Shown: positions 19,789 to 26,491 of the stretch, in pieces
Position numbering within the stretch: position 1 is the first letter of the stretch
How the letters are laid out: each line of letters opens with the position of its first letter
Source of the DNA: Alphaproteobacteria bacterium
GTDB taxonomy: Bacteria > Pseudomonadota > Alphaproteobacteria > WRDZ01
Assembly (NCBI GenBank): GCA_009779595.1
Contig: WRDZ01000001.1
Span: 1-26,491, forward strand
Length of the DNA stretch: 26,491 nucleotides
Direction of reading: 5' to 3'
Translations under genes and position numbers: made by a program
Notes under the pieces: generated by a model
Seen by the model: the letters and a program-made list of their open reading frames with translations, nothing else
Told to the model about the DNA's origin: nothing
Database searches by the model: none

Positions 19789-22452
19789 ATGACTTTGCCA
19801 AAACTATATGGAATCGCCGGCAACCAGTTCGGGTTCATCAGCATCGACCATGCTGGCAACTGCCTTAAGGCCAAGGACGCCTGTGCGCTGATGAACCGTA
19901 TGCAAGCGGGCCAGCCGGTCGTGGTGAACCGCGCGTTAAGCGGCGTGGGGGACGCGCTGGAGGTGCTTGAGCTGTTCGCGCTTGCGCACCCGGTTGCAAG
20001 GATTACCCCGAACATCGCCGGGCTGTCCAGGTTTTTCAACCTGCCGCCGCCCGTCAACACCAAGGAAAAAGCCGCGGCCGCGATGAAAATCGCGGACATC
20101 CTGCTGAACAGCCTTGACGAAAGGGCGCTGTCCATCGCGGGCTGGATGGCGCAGCGCGGCTGGCCGTGGGGGCGGTTCATCCCCGGCATAGACCAGGCAA
20201 AGCCCGCGGTCCTGCCCATAATCGACCTGCCGGTGTGGGAGGAGGCTCCCCCGCGAGGACAGGCCGGGACAAAGCCTATTTCCGGCGAAGCTGCAGCGGC
20301 GGCCCTGCAAAAGCTTTTGTCCAGGAAACAGTCGGCCCAGCCGCGGCAGCAGCAGGTCGAGTACGCAGCCGCCATCGCGGCCGCCCTGTCCTGCAAGCCC
20401 GACGACGGGACCGCGGTAGTGCTGGCCCAGGCAGGGACCGGGGTGGGCAAAACCCTTGGATATCTTGCCCCCCTTTCGCTGTGGGTGCAGGAAAATCAAG
20501 GACAGGCCTGGATTTCGACATATACAAAAGCCCTGCAGAACCAGCTGCTGGACGAGGCGGCCGCGCTGGACGGCGACCTTAAAATCGCGGTCAAGAAGGG
20601 GCGCGAAAACTATATCTGCCTGCTTAACATCGAAGACCTGTGGAACAGCGCGTCCAAACAGTCGCCGAAACGCGTGCTTGCCGCGGGCCTTGCAAGCGCG
20701 TGGCTGGCCCACACCAAAAGCGGGGACCTGATGTCCGGCGACTGGCAAAGCTGGCTGAACGACATTGTCGGCGCCAACATCATAGCGGGGCTGACCGACC
20801 ACCCGGGAGAGTGCATATTCGCCGCCTGCCCGCATTTCTCGCGCTGTTTCATCGAGCGCAACTTCCGCCTTGCGGCGGCGGCGGACATCGTGATAACCAA
20901 CCACACGCTGGCCATGATGGACGCGGCAAGCGGAGCCCCTCTGCCCCCGAAAATCGTGTTCGACGAGGGGCACCTTTTGTTCAAGGCCGCGGACTCGGTA
21001 TGGACGGCGTGCGTTTCGTACCAGTCGGGGGTGCAGCTGCGCTATCAGCTTCTGGGGGTGGAAAACAACAGCGGCCGCTTCCGTTTGCGCGGGATAAAGC
21101 GCCGGCTGCAGGATGTGGCAGCCGTGGACAACGACGTCTTCAAGGCCTTGAACGACGTGGTGCATTACGGGCAGGCCCTGCCGCAATCCGGGGGGCTGCT
21201 GCGCGTCATAAACGGCGACGGCCCCATGGGCGAGTTCGAAGAGTTCCTGTCCGCCACATTCGCTGCCGTAAAGGCCGCCAACCCGGACGACGACGGCCTT
21301 TACACTATCGAGCGCGACACCCTTAACCTGCCGGATTCCCTGCTTGACAAGGCCGACGCCCTGCGCGCCAAGCTGGCCAAGCTGTCAAGGGCGGCGCGGC
21401 AGCTGGCCGTTGCCCTGACCGGGTTCCTGGACAACGACGACCTGGCCGCCAAAATCCATCCCAGCGAAAAGGTGAAGGCGCAGTCGGCGCTGAAGCACAT
21501 CGGGGCGCGGGTGTGCCCCACGCTTGAAACATGGACGCAGATGCTGTCCGCTCTGTGTTTGTCGGCGCAGACGCACAACCTTATATACAGCCTGAAAATC
21601 CCGCGCGAGCAGGGCCGCGTCCTGGACGCCGGTTTCTTCAGCAACTTCATAGACCCAATGCTGCCGTTCTGCGAAAGCCTGGACGGGCTTACCCAGACGG
21701 TGGCCATAACCTCGGCCAGCCTGACCGACCCGGTGACGGGCTGGGATTCGGCCATGTACCTTACCGGCGGCCGCCATTTCTGCAACCAGGCCGCGGCCGT
21801 CAAGCTTTCCTCGCCGTTCGACTATGCGAAAATGGCGCGCGTGCTTATCGTCAACGATGTGGACAAGAAGGACAGCGGGCAGGTCAGCGCGGCGATAAGC
21901 CTGCTGTTCAACGCAAGCGGCGGCGGGGCCATCGGCCTGTTCACCGCCATAACCCGCCTGAAATCCGTTTATAAGCAGCTTGGCCCGTGGCTGGAACGCG
22001 ACGGCGTGGACCTGTACGCCCAGCACGTGCAGGACGTGTCGCTTAGCACTCTGCTGGACATATTCAAGGCCGAAGAGGATTCATGCCTGCTGGGCACGGA
22101 CTCGCTGCGCGACGGCATAGACGTGCCGGGGCGTTCGCTGCGATTGCTGGTGTTCGACCGCTCGCCCTGGAGCAAGCCCGACCTGCTGCACAAGGCCCGC
22201 CGCAAGGATTTCGGCGACCCCGACCTTTACGACAAGATAATGCTGCGCGCCCGCCTTACCCAGGCGTTCGGCCGGCTTATACGCACCAGCCAGGACCGCG
22301 GGGTGTTCGTCATACTTGACCGCGCCGTACCCACCATAGCGCTGTCCGCATTCCCTGAAGGGGTGATTATCGACCGCCTGCCTATAAACCAGGCCTGCCT
22401 TGTGGTAAAGCAGCACCTTGATGGCCTTGACCATGCGGACGAGAATCCTTAA
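19789..22452 (+). CDS. DinG/XPD-like superfamily 2 DNA helicase
   Basis: This is an 887-residue protein. Residues about 1-125 are a non-helicase N-terminal region. Motif I is VLAQAGTGVGKTLGYLAPLS (about 212). Four Cys between motifs I and II (ENYIC near 280, then ECIFAACPHFSRC near 342-354) match the iron-sulphur cluster of XPD/DinG helicases. Motif II is KIVFDEGHLLF, with DEGH in place of DEAH. Motif V/VI features are LGTDSLRDGIDVPGRSLRLL and LTQAFGRLIRTSQDRGVFVI. Such 5'-3' helicases unwind forked or R-loop DNA during repair and replication. The frame is open back to 19630 through the repeat, but the promoter position fixes the ATG at 19789. Its 3' end overlaps the opposing gene by 71 bp. 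Confidence 0.92.
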   Translation: MTLPKLYGIAGNQFGFISIDHAGNCLKAKDACALMNRMQAGQPVVVNRALSGVGDALEVLELFALAHPVARITPNIAGLSRFFNLPPPVNTKEKAAAAMKIADILLNSLDERALSIAGWMAQRGWPWGRFIPGIDQAKPAVLPIIDLPVWEEAPPRGQAGTKPISGEAAAAALQKLLSRKQSAQPRQQQVEYAAAIAAALSCKPDDGTAVVLAQAGTGVGKTLGYLAPLSLWVQENQGQAWISTYTKALQNQLLDEAAALDGDLKIAVKKGRENYICLLNIEDLWNSASKQSPKRVLAAGLASAWLAHTKSGDLMSGDWQSWLNDIVGANIIAGLTDHPGECIFAACPHFSRCFIERNFRLAAAADIVITNHTLAMMDAASGAPLPPKIVFDEGHLLFKAADSVWTACVSYQSGVQLRYQLLGVENNSGRFRLRGIKRRLQDVAAVDNDVFKALNDVVHYGQALPQSGGLLRVINGDGPMGEFEEFLSATFAAVKAANPDDDGLYTIERDTLNLPDSLLDKADALRAKLAKLSRAARQLAVALTGFLDNDDLAAKIHPSEKVKAQSALKHIGARVCPTLETWTQMLSALCLSAQTHNLIYSLKIPREQGRVLDAGFFSNFIDPMLPFCESLDGLTQTVAITSASLTDPVTGWDSAMYLTGGRHFCNQAAAVKLSSPFDYAKMARVLIVNDVDKKDSGQVSAAISLLFNASGGGAIGLFTAITRLKSVYKQLGPWLERDGVDLYAQHVQDVSLSTLLDIFKAEEDSCLLGTDSLRDGIDVPGRSLRLLVFDRSPWSKPDLLHKARRKDFGDPDLYDKIMLRARLTQAFGRLIRTSQDRGVFVILDRAVPTIALSAFPEGVIIDRLPINQACLVVKQHLDGLDHADENP

Positions 22453-23077
22453 CCGAAAGGGCGCCGTTTGCCGCCGATGTTCCCGTTGCCCCCGTCCGCC
22501 GGTTGTTCAAAGCCTCGCTTTCGCACCTTTGCCTGAACTCGGACAGATGCCGGGCCAAAGACCACAGCTGCATATTGGGCATGCTGATGTCGTGCAGCTC
22601 TTGGATTTGCGTCGGGCTATCGGCAAGGCCATCCTGGAACCCTTGCGGCCTTCCGTCCTTGTCCACGTAAAGGCTTAGGCTGTCCTTGCCGCCGTCGTTG
22701 AAGAACATCATATATCCGCCTTCGGGCACCTTAAGCATGCCGAACAGATAAGAATCCCGGTCTTTTTCCATCATCCAGACATTGAAATTCTTGGCGTCTT
22801 CTTCGCCCATATAGCCGCACGCTTCCCAGTCCGGCAACGTTTCGCAGGATTTAAGGATATCGCCGTCCATAACCATGGCCGCGCATATGCCTTCGCAGTC
22901 ATCTGGCGCGCCTTCCTCGACGGTGATATGCGTAATCGCCTCGTCGCGGAAATAAAGGCGCGTGCGGAACGCGTTTTCTTCGGCGGCGTCCCGCTGCGCG
23001 CGCCGGCATATGTCCATATAGGCTATCTGGCCGTTATCATAGTGCTTTTCAACGCGCAGACCCGTACCCGTGCTCAT
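22382..23077 (-). CDS. Uncharacterised cytosolic protein
   Basis: This is a 231-residue protein with GGAGG before the ATG at 23077 and a clear promoter, so the gene is probably real. No signal peptide or membrane segment is seen. The first part (LRVEKHYDNGQIAYMDICRR) recalls the MORN-variant pattern of a Tyr-x-x-Gly-x-x-x-Tyr strand. The middle is acidic with conserved-looking stretches (CEGICAAMVMDGDILKSCE, GGYMMFFNDGGKDSLSLYVD). Residues after about 195 (RRTGATGTSAANGALSVKDS onward) are low in order and run antisense into the dinG-like gene, so they are probably an unselected tail. I do not recognise a family. Confidence 0.72.
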   Translation of the reverse strand: MSTGTGLRVEKHYDNGQIAYMDICRRAQRDAAEENAFRTRLYFRDEAITHITVEEGAPDDCEGICAAMVMDGDILKSCETLPDWEACGYMGEEDAKNFNVWMMEKDRDSYLFGMLKVPEGGYMMFFNDGGKDSLSLYVDKDGRPQGFQDGLADSPTQIQELHDISMPNMQLWSLARHLSEFRQRCESEALNNRRTGATGTSAANGALSVKDSRPHGQGHQGAALPQGRPGL

Positions 23078-23110
23078 GGCTATCCTCCACTGTAAAAAAA
23101 ACGATGAGCC

Positions 23111-23139
23111 ATCATATCATAAATGCGCGCGAACGTCAA
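23111..23139 (-). promoter_or_regulatory. Sigma70 promoter of the unknown gene at 23077
   Basis: On the minus strand TTGACG (23134-23139) and TATGAT (23111-23116) lie 17 bp apart. Transcription would start near 23104, leaving a 27-nt leader with GGAGG. This is one of the best consensus matches in the window. Confidence 0.7.
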
Positions 23140-23163
23140 AAAGATTTTTATCGGCCCGGCGCC

Positions 23164-23703
23164 CTACAGGGTGTATTCCCAGCCCGGCTGCCACTTGAAC
23201 GGCCTGGCCACCAGGTCCTTAAGCAGGGCTCCGCTGACAAAATGCTCGATGCCGTACTGCGTGGCGCGGTGGCCTATTATCAGGACCTTTTTGCCGTCAT
23301 AGTCCCGGCGCAAATCATGCAGGACTTCGCCCACCCTTCTGGCGGCACCGGCATAGCTTTCGCCGCCCGGGAATGGAGTGTCGACCCTTAAGGCCTTCTG
23401 TTCGTCCACCTCTTTCATCGGGAACCGGGTATAGTCGCCGTAATCGCACTCGCGCAGGCGCTTGTCCCTTATGATGGGCACGTCAATCCCGGCAAAGGCT
23501 ATTTCCGCGGATTTATAGCTGCGCTGAAGGTCGCTGCAGAAGACGGCAGCATATCCTTTATCCCGGCGCCTTTGCCCCAACTGCCCGGCCTGTTCGACGC
23601 CAAGCGGGGAAAGCTGCACATCGTACCAGCCGGAAGCCAGCTGTGGTTTTGCCTCATTGTCCAGCGTTGTGTTGTGTGATTCAAATGTCAGTTCTACGGC
23701 CAT
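23164..23703 (-). CDS. Histidine phosphatase superfamily protein (phosphoglycerate mutase-like)
   Basis: This is a 179-residue protein with AAGGAGG before its ATG. It follows the histidine phosphatase layout, but the usual R-H-G-E/Q motif reads ESHNTTLDNEAK, keeping the His and changing Arg and Gly. From memory, a subgroup of the family has this S/T-H-x-T-T-x-D-N-E form. Other parts are typical: QLSPLGVEQAGQLGQRRRDK, VFCSDLQRSYKSAEIAF, LRECDYGDYTRFPM, FPGGESYAGAARRVGEVL and VLIIGHRATQYGIEHFVSGA (second catalytic His in G-H). The phosphate donor is unknown. It has its own promoter, TTGCAA-N17-TATAAA, on the minus strand at 23728-23756. Confidence 0.88.
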   Translation of the reverse strand: MAVELTFESHNTTLDNEAKPQLASGWYDVQLSPLGVEQAGQLGQRRRDKGYAAVFCSDLQRSYKSAEIAFAGIDVPIIRDKRLRECDYGDYTRFPMKEVDEQKALRVDTPFPGGESYAGAARRVGEVLHDLRRDYDGKKVLIIGHRATQYGIEHFVSGALLKDLVARPFKWQPGWEYTL

Positions 23704-23727
23704 GGCTTCCTCCTTGAAGGTAAGGGT

Positions 23728-23756
23728 TTTATAGCATTAACTGCCGTAATTTGCAA
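23728..23756 (-). promoter_or_regulatory. Sigma70 promoter of the histidine phosphatase gene
   Basis: On the minus strand TTGCAA (23751-23756) is followed 17 bp later by TATAAA (23728-23733), with a start expected near 23721 and AAGGAGG in an 18-nt leader. Confidence 0.65.
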
Positions 23757-23788
23757 GGGGATTCAGGCATTATAACGATAGCAGAGGC

Positions 23789-24319
23789 CTATTTCCTTTC
23801 GTACAGGCCTGTTATTTCCGTTTCTTTCACCGCGCGGAGCCGGATTGCCTGGTGGACCTGGTAGGGGGTCATGCCGGCCGGCAGTTCGATTTTTTCGACG
23901 TCCAGGGCATACAGTATGAAATGGTAATGGTGGGGGCCGCTGCCCTTTGGGGGGCACGGCCCGTTGTATCCGGGCTTGCCGAAATCGGTCGGAAGCTCGC
24001 GCGCGGGCAAGGCGAATTTCGCGCCCTTTGCCACGCCGGCCACTGTCACGGGGATATCGGCCACCAGCCAGTGGTACCACCCGTGCGGGTGCGGGGCGTC
24101 GGGGTCGTGGACTATCAGCGCCAGGCTTTTCGCGCCCGCCGGCACGCCCGCGAACCGCAGGTCGGGCGAGATGTTTTCGCCGCCGCAGTCGTGATAGACC
24201 TGCTGGGCGGACATCGGCTGTTTGTCCTGCACGGCCGTGCTTGAAATTTCCAGAGCCGCCGCTGGGACCGCAGTCATGATAAGGACTCCCGCCAATATGG
24301 TTGCCGCAATCTTTTCCAT
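23789..24319 (-). CDS. Periplasmic PEBP family protein (YbhB/YbcL type)
   Basis: This is a 176-residue protein with a signal peptide (EKIAATILAGVLIMTAVPAAA, residues about 2-22). The rest is the phosphatidylethanolamine-binding protein fold: DCGGENISPDLRFAGVPAGA (the family G-x-N-x-S-P-x-L-x-W segment), SLALIVHDPDAPHPHGWYHW (D-P-D-A-P and the ligand-pocket His), ARELPTDFGKPGYNGPCPPK and GPHHYHFILYALD. Bacterial members bind small anionic ligands; their role is unclear. The ATG at 24319 has no ribosome site, but TAAAAT (24326-24331) ends six bases upstream, so the message is probably leaderless; the -35 is poor. Confidence 0.93.
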   Translation of the reverse strand: MEKIAATILAGVLIMTAVPAAALEISSTAVQDKQPMSAQQVYHDCGGENISPDLRFAGVPAGAKSLALIVHDPDAPHPHGWYHWLVADIPVTVAGVAKGAKFALPARELPTDFGKPGYNGPCPPKGSGPHHYHFILYALDVEKIELPAGMTPYQVHQAIRLRAVKETEITGLYERK

Positions 24320-24392
24320 GTTCTGATTTTACCACGGCGGGCAAAGCGGGCATATAGACAATAATGATATACGGCGGTTTTGCTTATTGCCG

Positions 24393-24506
24393 CGCGTTCC
24401 GCCCGGGCCAGCGCCAAAGCTCGCGATAAGCGAGCGACGCGCGCCGCCTCCCGCCAGGCGGACGCGCGTGTCCTGCGGACCGCTTTGCAGTGCCGCTGCG
24501 CGGCAG
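24393..24506 (+). repeat. Dispersed GC-rich palindromic repeat, copy 3
   Basis: This is the best match to copy 2, ending in the perfect hairpin TGCCGC-TGC-GCGGCA at 24489-24503. It begins just beyond the stop of serS (24512) and lies in the serS-PEBP gap, both genes being on the minus strand. In the serS transcript it would form strong GC hairpins immediately after the stop, so it may end or protect that message. The remaining spacer (24332-24392) shows nothing else. Confidence 0.9.
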
Positions 24507-24511
24507 GCCTT

Positions 24512-25771
24512 TTACAAAAATTCGGCATCCCCCATGAAGGGCCGGATAGCTTTGGGTATCCTGACCCTGGCGTCCCTGGTCTGGTGGTTTTCCAGCAGCG
24601 CCACGAAAATGCGCGGCGTGGCCAGCGCCGTGTTGTTCAGCGTATGCACGAACTTGACCTTGCCGCCCAAATTTTCGCGGTAACGGGTGTTGGTGCGCCG
24701 CGCCTGCCAGTCGTGCAGGGTCGAGCAGCTGTGCGTTTCTCCGTACTTCTGCAAAGCCGGGCGCCAGCATTCGATATCGTTCATGCGTACCTTGCCAGCG
24801 CCCATGTCGCCGGTGCAGCATTCGACCACGCGGTAAGGCAACTCAAGGCCTGCCAGGATTTCCTCGGCGCCGGCCAGCAGGAACGCATGCCATTTGGCCG
24901 ACTCTTCCGGGTCGTTCCTGCAGATGACGAATTGCTCGACCTTGTTGAACTGGTGGACGCGGTAAAGCCCGCGCGCGTCCCTGCCGGCCGACCCGGCTTC
25001 GCGGCGGAAGCACGGGCTGAACCCGGCATAGAGTATGGGCAGCCGGGCCTCGGTCAAGATTTCGCCGCAATGCAGGCTGTTCAAGACTATTTCGCAGGTC
25101 CCGCTTAGGTACTGGCCGTCCTTGGGCAGGAAATACATGTTTTCCTTGTCGCCGGGAAAATGGCCCGAGCCGAAGAACGCGTCCTCCATCGCAAGCGACG
25201 GCACGCTTATCGTGGTAAAGCCTTTTTGGGCCAGCTTGTCCAGGGCGTATTGCAGAAGGGCGAACTCGTACCTTAGCAGGCTGCCTTTAAGCGCGAAAGT
25301 CCTTGTGCCGCAGACATTCGTGATTTTGCCGAACTCGCCCCAGTTATTGCGCTGGATAAGGTCGACGTGGTCCAGGGGTTCGAAGCCGAAATCGGGCTTT
25401 TTGCCGACTTGCCGCAGCACCGTGTTATCCGCATCGGTCAGCCCGATTGGAGCGTTCGGCGCGGGAATCTGCGGCGTCAAGGCCATCATTTCGGCCAAGG
25501 CAAGTTCCGTGTCCTTCAGCTTTTTGTTGATTTTACCCTGCCGCTCCCCAAGCAGCCTGGCCTTTTCCTTCAGCGGCGCCTTGTCCGCGGCGGCCTTGAT
25601 TTCAAGCGTCAGGCGGTTTTTTTCGGTGGCCATATCCTGGCCGCGCTGCCTAAGGGCGGCAAGCTCTTTGTCGGCCTTAAGCAAGGCGTTCAGGTCAAGG
25701 GCTATACCCTTGTTCTTGATGGCCTCTTTTACGATTCCGGGGTTTTCCCGGATGAATTTGATGTCAAGCAT
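24512..25771 (-). CDS. serS: Seryl-tRNA synthetase
   Basis: This is a 419-residue class IIa aminoacyl-tRNA synthetase, normal in length. The N-terminal arm is the expected long antiparallel coiled coil (MLDIKFIRENPGIVKEAIKN to about residue 105). The catalytic domain has the motif 1 region EFALLQYALDKLAQKGFTTI with VPSLA, motif 2 LYAGFSPCFRREAGSAGRDA (FRxE), and motif 3 ALATPRIFVALLENHQTRDA. YLSGTCEIVLNSLHCGEIL contains the usual T-x-E for serine binding. It charges tRNA-Ser and tRNA-Sec. AGGAG precedes the ATG. The leader is about 135 nt with two GC hairpins. Confidence 0.99.
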   Translation of the reverse strand: MLDIKFIRENPGIVKEAIKNKGIALDLNALLKADKELAALRQRGQDMATEKNRLTLEIKAAADKAPLKEKARLLGERQGKINKKLKDTELALAEMMALTPQIPAPNAPIGLTDADNTVLRQVGKKPDFGFEPLDHVDLIQRNNWGEFGKITNVCGTRTFALKGSLLRYEFALLQYALDKLAQKGFTTISVPSLAMEDAFFGSGHFPGDKENMYFLPKDGQYLSGTCEIVLNSLHCGEILTEARLPILYAGFSPCFRREAGSAGRDARGLYRVHQFNKVEQFVICRNDPEESAKWHAFLLAGAEEILAGLELPYRVVECCTGDMGAGKVRMNDIECWRPALQKYGETHSCSTLHDWQARRTNTRYRENLGGKVKFVHTLNNTALATPRIFVALLENHQTRDARVRIPKAIRPFMGDAEFL

Positions 25772-25820
25772 TGCGTGTCTCCTGATGAAGTTACAATCTA
25801 TACGATTTTTCGTGAGAAAT

Positions 25821-25860
25821 GCCCGAGAACGGGCGCAAGAATCCTACACCCCGGACGGGG
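25821..25860 (-). promoter_or_regulatory. Two hairpins in the serS leader
   Basis: CCCC-GTCC-GGGG (25849-25860) and GCCCG-TTCT-CGGGC (25821-25834), read on the minus strand, lie in the untranslated leader. The second is followed by ATTTCTC, not a clear U-tract. No T-box sequence was seen. They could be attenuation structures or simply local folds. Confidence 0.3.
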
Positions 25861-25912
25861 AGGACTTGGAAGAGACAGCGATGTTAAAAAATGCCTTCAA
25901 CATAATAGATAT

Positions 25913-25941
25913 ATCTTACCACAGTTCCTGACACAATGCAA
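25913..25941 (-). promoter_or_regulatory. Sigma70 promoter of serS
   Basis: On the minus strand TTGCAT (25936-25941) and TAAGAT (25913-25918) are 17 bp apart. Transcription from about 25906 gives a leader of about 135 nt. Confidence 0.55.
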
Positions 25942-25977
25942 GTTGAAACTGGATTTTGCCAACAGCATAAGAAGATA

Positions 25978-26054
25978 TGGTGGGTCCGGAGGGATTTGAA
26001 CCCCCGACCAGAGCGTTATGAGCGCCCTGCTCTAACCAACTGAGCTACAGACCC
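25978..26054 (-). tRNA. tRNA with CAT anticodon (Met or Ile2)
   Basis: This is a 77-nt tRNA with encoded CCA. Acceptor GGGTCTG pairs with CGGACCC (one wobble) and the discriminator is A. D arm GCTC/GAGC encloses AGTTGGTTA. Anticodon stem GGGCG/CGCTC carries loop CTCATAA with anticodon CAT. T arm GGGGG/CCCTC carries loop TTCAAAT. CAT could be elongator Met or, if the C is modified to lysidine, the Ile tRNA that reads AUA. It is not initiator Met, because the first pair is a normal G-C. The heavy use of ATA in the window makes Ile2 worth testing. Confidence 0.95.
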
Positions 26055-26067
26055 ACGGCACTTTAAG

Positions 26068-26096
26068 AATTTAGCAAAAAACCCGCCGTGTGTCAA
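26068..26096 (-). promoter_or_regulatory. Sigma70 promoter of the tRNA gene
   Basis: On the minus strand TTGACA (26091-26096), a perfect -35, is followed 17 bp later by TAAATT (26068-26073). Transcription would start near 26061, seven bases before the mature tRNA end. Confidence 0.75.
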
Positions 26097-26130
26097 TATT
26101 AAATTAACCGGCCTGTGGCATAACGGTCAT

Positions 26131-26491
26131 ATGAGAAAGGGTTGCAAACAGAAGAAGAGGATGCGCAAGGCGCATGTGCGCTGGTATCTTGGAGGGGCGG
26201 CAGGGTTGGGCGCGGCCTTGTTCGGCGCCGGTTTGGTGATGCTTAACCCCTTTATGCTTGGCGACCCCAGGGTTATGTTCGAGCTGTACGCGCTTGGGAA
26301 CCGTTATCCCGCACAATATGCCCTGATTGCAGTCGCCTTGTTTGCCGTTGGTTCGGCGGTTCTGCTTTCCTATTTCTTTTATGAAAACCGCTTTTATGAC
26401 GACATGAAGTGCAACGAGGACGAAGAGCTGTACGACCGGCTTTACGGCCAGCACAAGCAGCTTATCGACGGCATACGCCGGGAAGCGTTCA
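26131..26491 (+). CDS. Two-helix membrane protein, unknown function (3' end cut by window)
   Basis: The frame is open from the ATG at 26131 to the end of the window, 120 complete codons. A very basic start (RKGCKQKKRMRKAHVRW) is followed by a first membrane helix (YLGGAAGLGAALFGAGLVML), a loop (GDPRVMFELYALGNRYPAQ), a second helix (ALIAVALFAVGSAVLLSYFF), and then a charged, likely cytosolic, helical region (YDDMKCNEDEELYDRLYGQH). Positive charges before helix 1 suggest both ends are cytosolic. No ribosome site is clear; CATAAC at 26119-26124 could be a -10 for a leaderless message. The opposite-strand open frame 26104-26454 is an antisense shadow. The gene is divergent from the tRNA. Confidence 0.75.
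   Translation, partial: MRKGCKQKKRMRKAHVRWYLGGAAGLGAALFGAGLVMLNPFMLGDPRVMFELYALGNRYPAQYALIAVALFAVGSAVLLSYFFYENRFYDDMKCNEDEELYDRLYGQHKQLIDGIRREAF

Noticed and set aside
26104..26454. Minus-strand open frame of 116 codons
   Set aside because: The opposite strand encodes a protein with two clean membrane helices running past the window end, a much better candidate.

Overview
The window looks like chromosome from an alphaproteobacterium, probably uncultivated. It is GC-rich with unusually heavy use of the Ile codon ATA. The evidence is family level: a LolC/E-LolD pair, ribonuclease D divergent from aspS, xseB followed by a Dxs-like gene, a DinG-like helicase, two tandem degenerate EAL proteins of a type I associate with alphaproteobacteria, and a SerRS gene near a CAT-anticodon tRNA. 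No integrase, transposase, phage or CRISPR genes were seen. Both ends cut a gene: a cyclase-like protein on the left and a two-helix membrane protein on the right.

Positions 1-7.9 kb are accessory or poorly characterised: a cyclase-homology domain lacking a metal-binding Asp, an unknown protein behind a sigma54-like promoter, a GYF_2-AIM24 fusion, an orphan periplasmic solute-binding protein, a J-domain-like protein, two tandem degenerate EAL proteins, a secreted collagen-like Gly-Pro-Gly repeat protein with two C-terminal membrane helices, and a small helical protein. Positions 8.0-16.1 kb are mostly housekeeping: lolC-lolD (minus), comEC (plus), rnd plus a P-loop kinase-like gene (minus), then aspS, a secreted unknown and xseB (plus). 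Positions 16.1-19.6 kb hold a Dxs-like half protein that lacks the thiamine-binding N-terminus and the catalytic Glu, two GNAT acetyltransferases and eno. Positions 19.8-26.5 kb hold the DinG-like helicase, then on the minus strand an unknown gene, a histidine phosphatase, a PEBP protein, serS and the tRNA, and finally the cut membrane-protein gene on the plus strand.

Regulation is partly readable. Several sigma70 promoters with 16-17 bp spacers can be placed. Some sit so close to the start codon that the transcript should be leaderless or nearly so (comEC, dinG-like, rnd, PEBP). Two divergent pairs (lolC/comEC and rnd/aspS) have overlapping -10 boxes. A GC-rich palindromic repeat of about 115-120 bp occurs three times between genes in the same orientation and is the clearest unexplained element. 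The most unusual proteins are the Dxs-like half protein, the collagen-like membrane-anchored protein and the cluster of degenerate cyclase/EAL signalling domains. None of these amounts to a proven new system.
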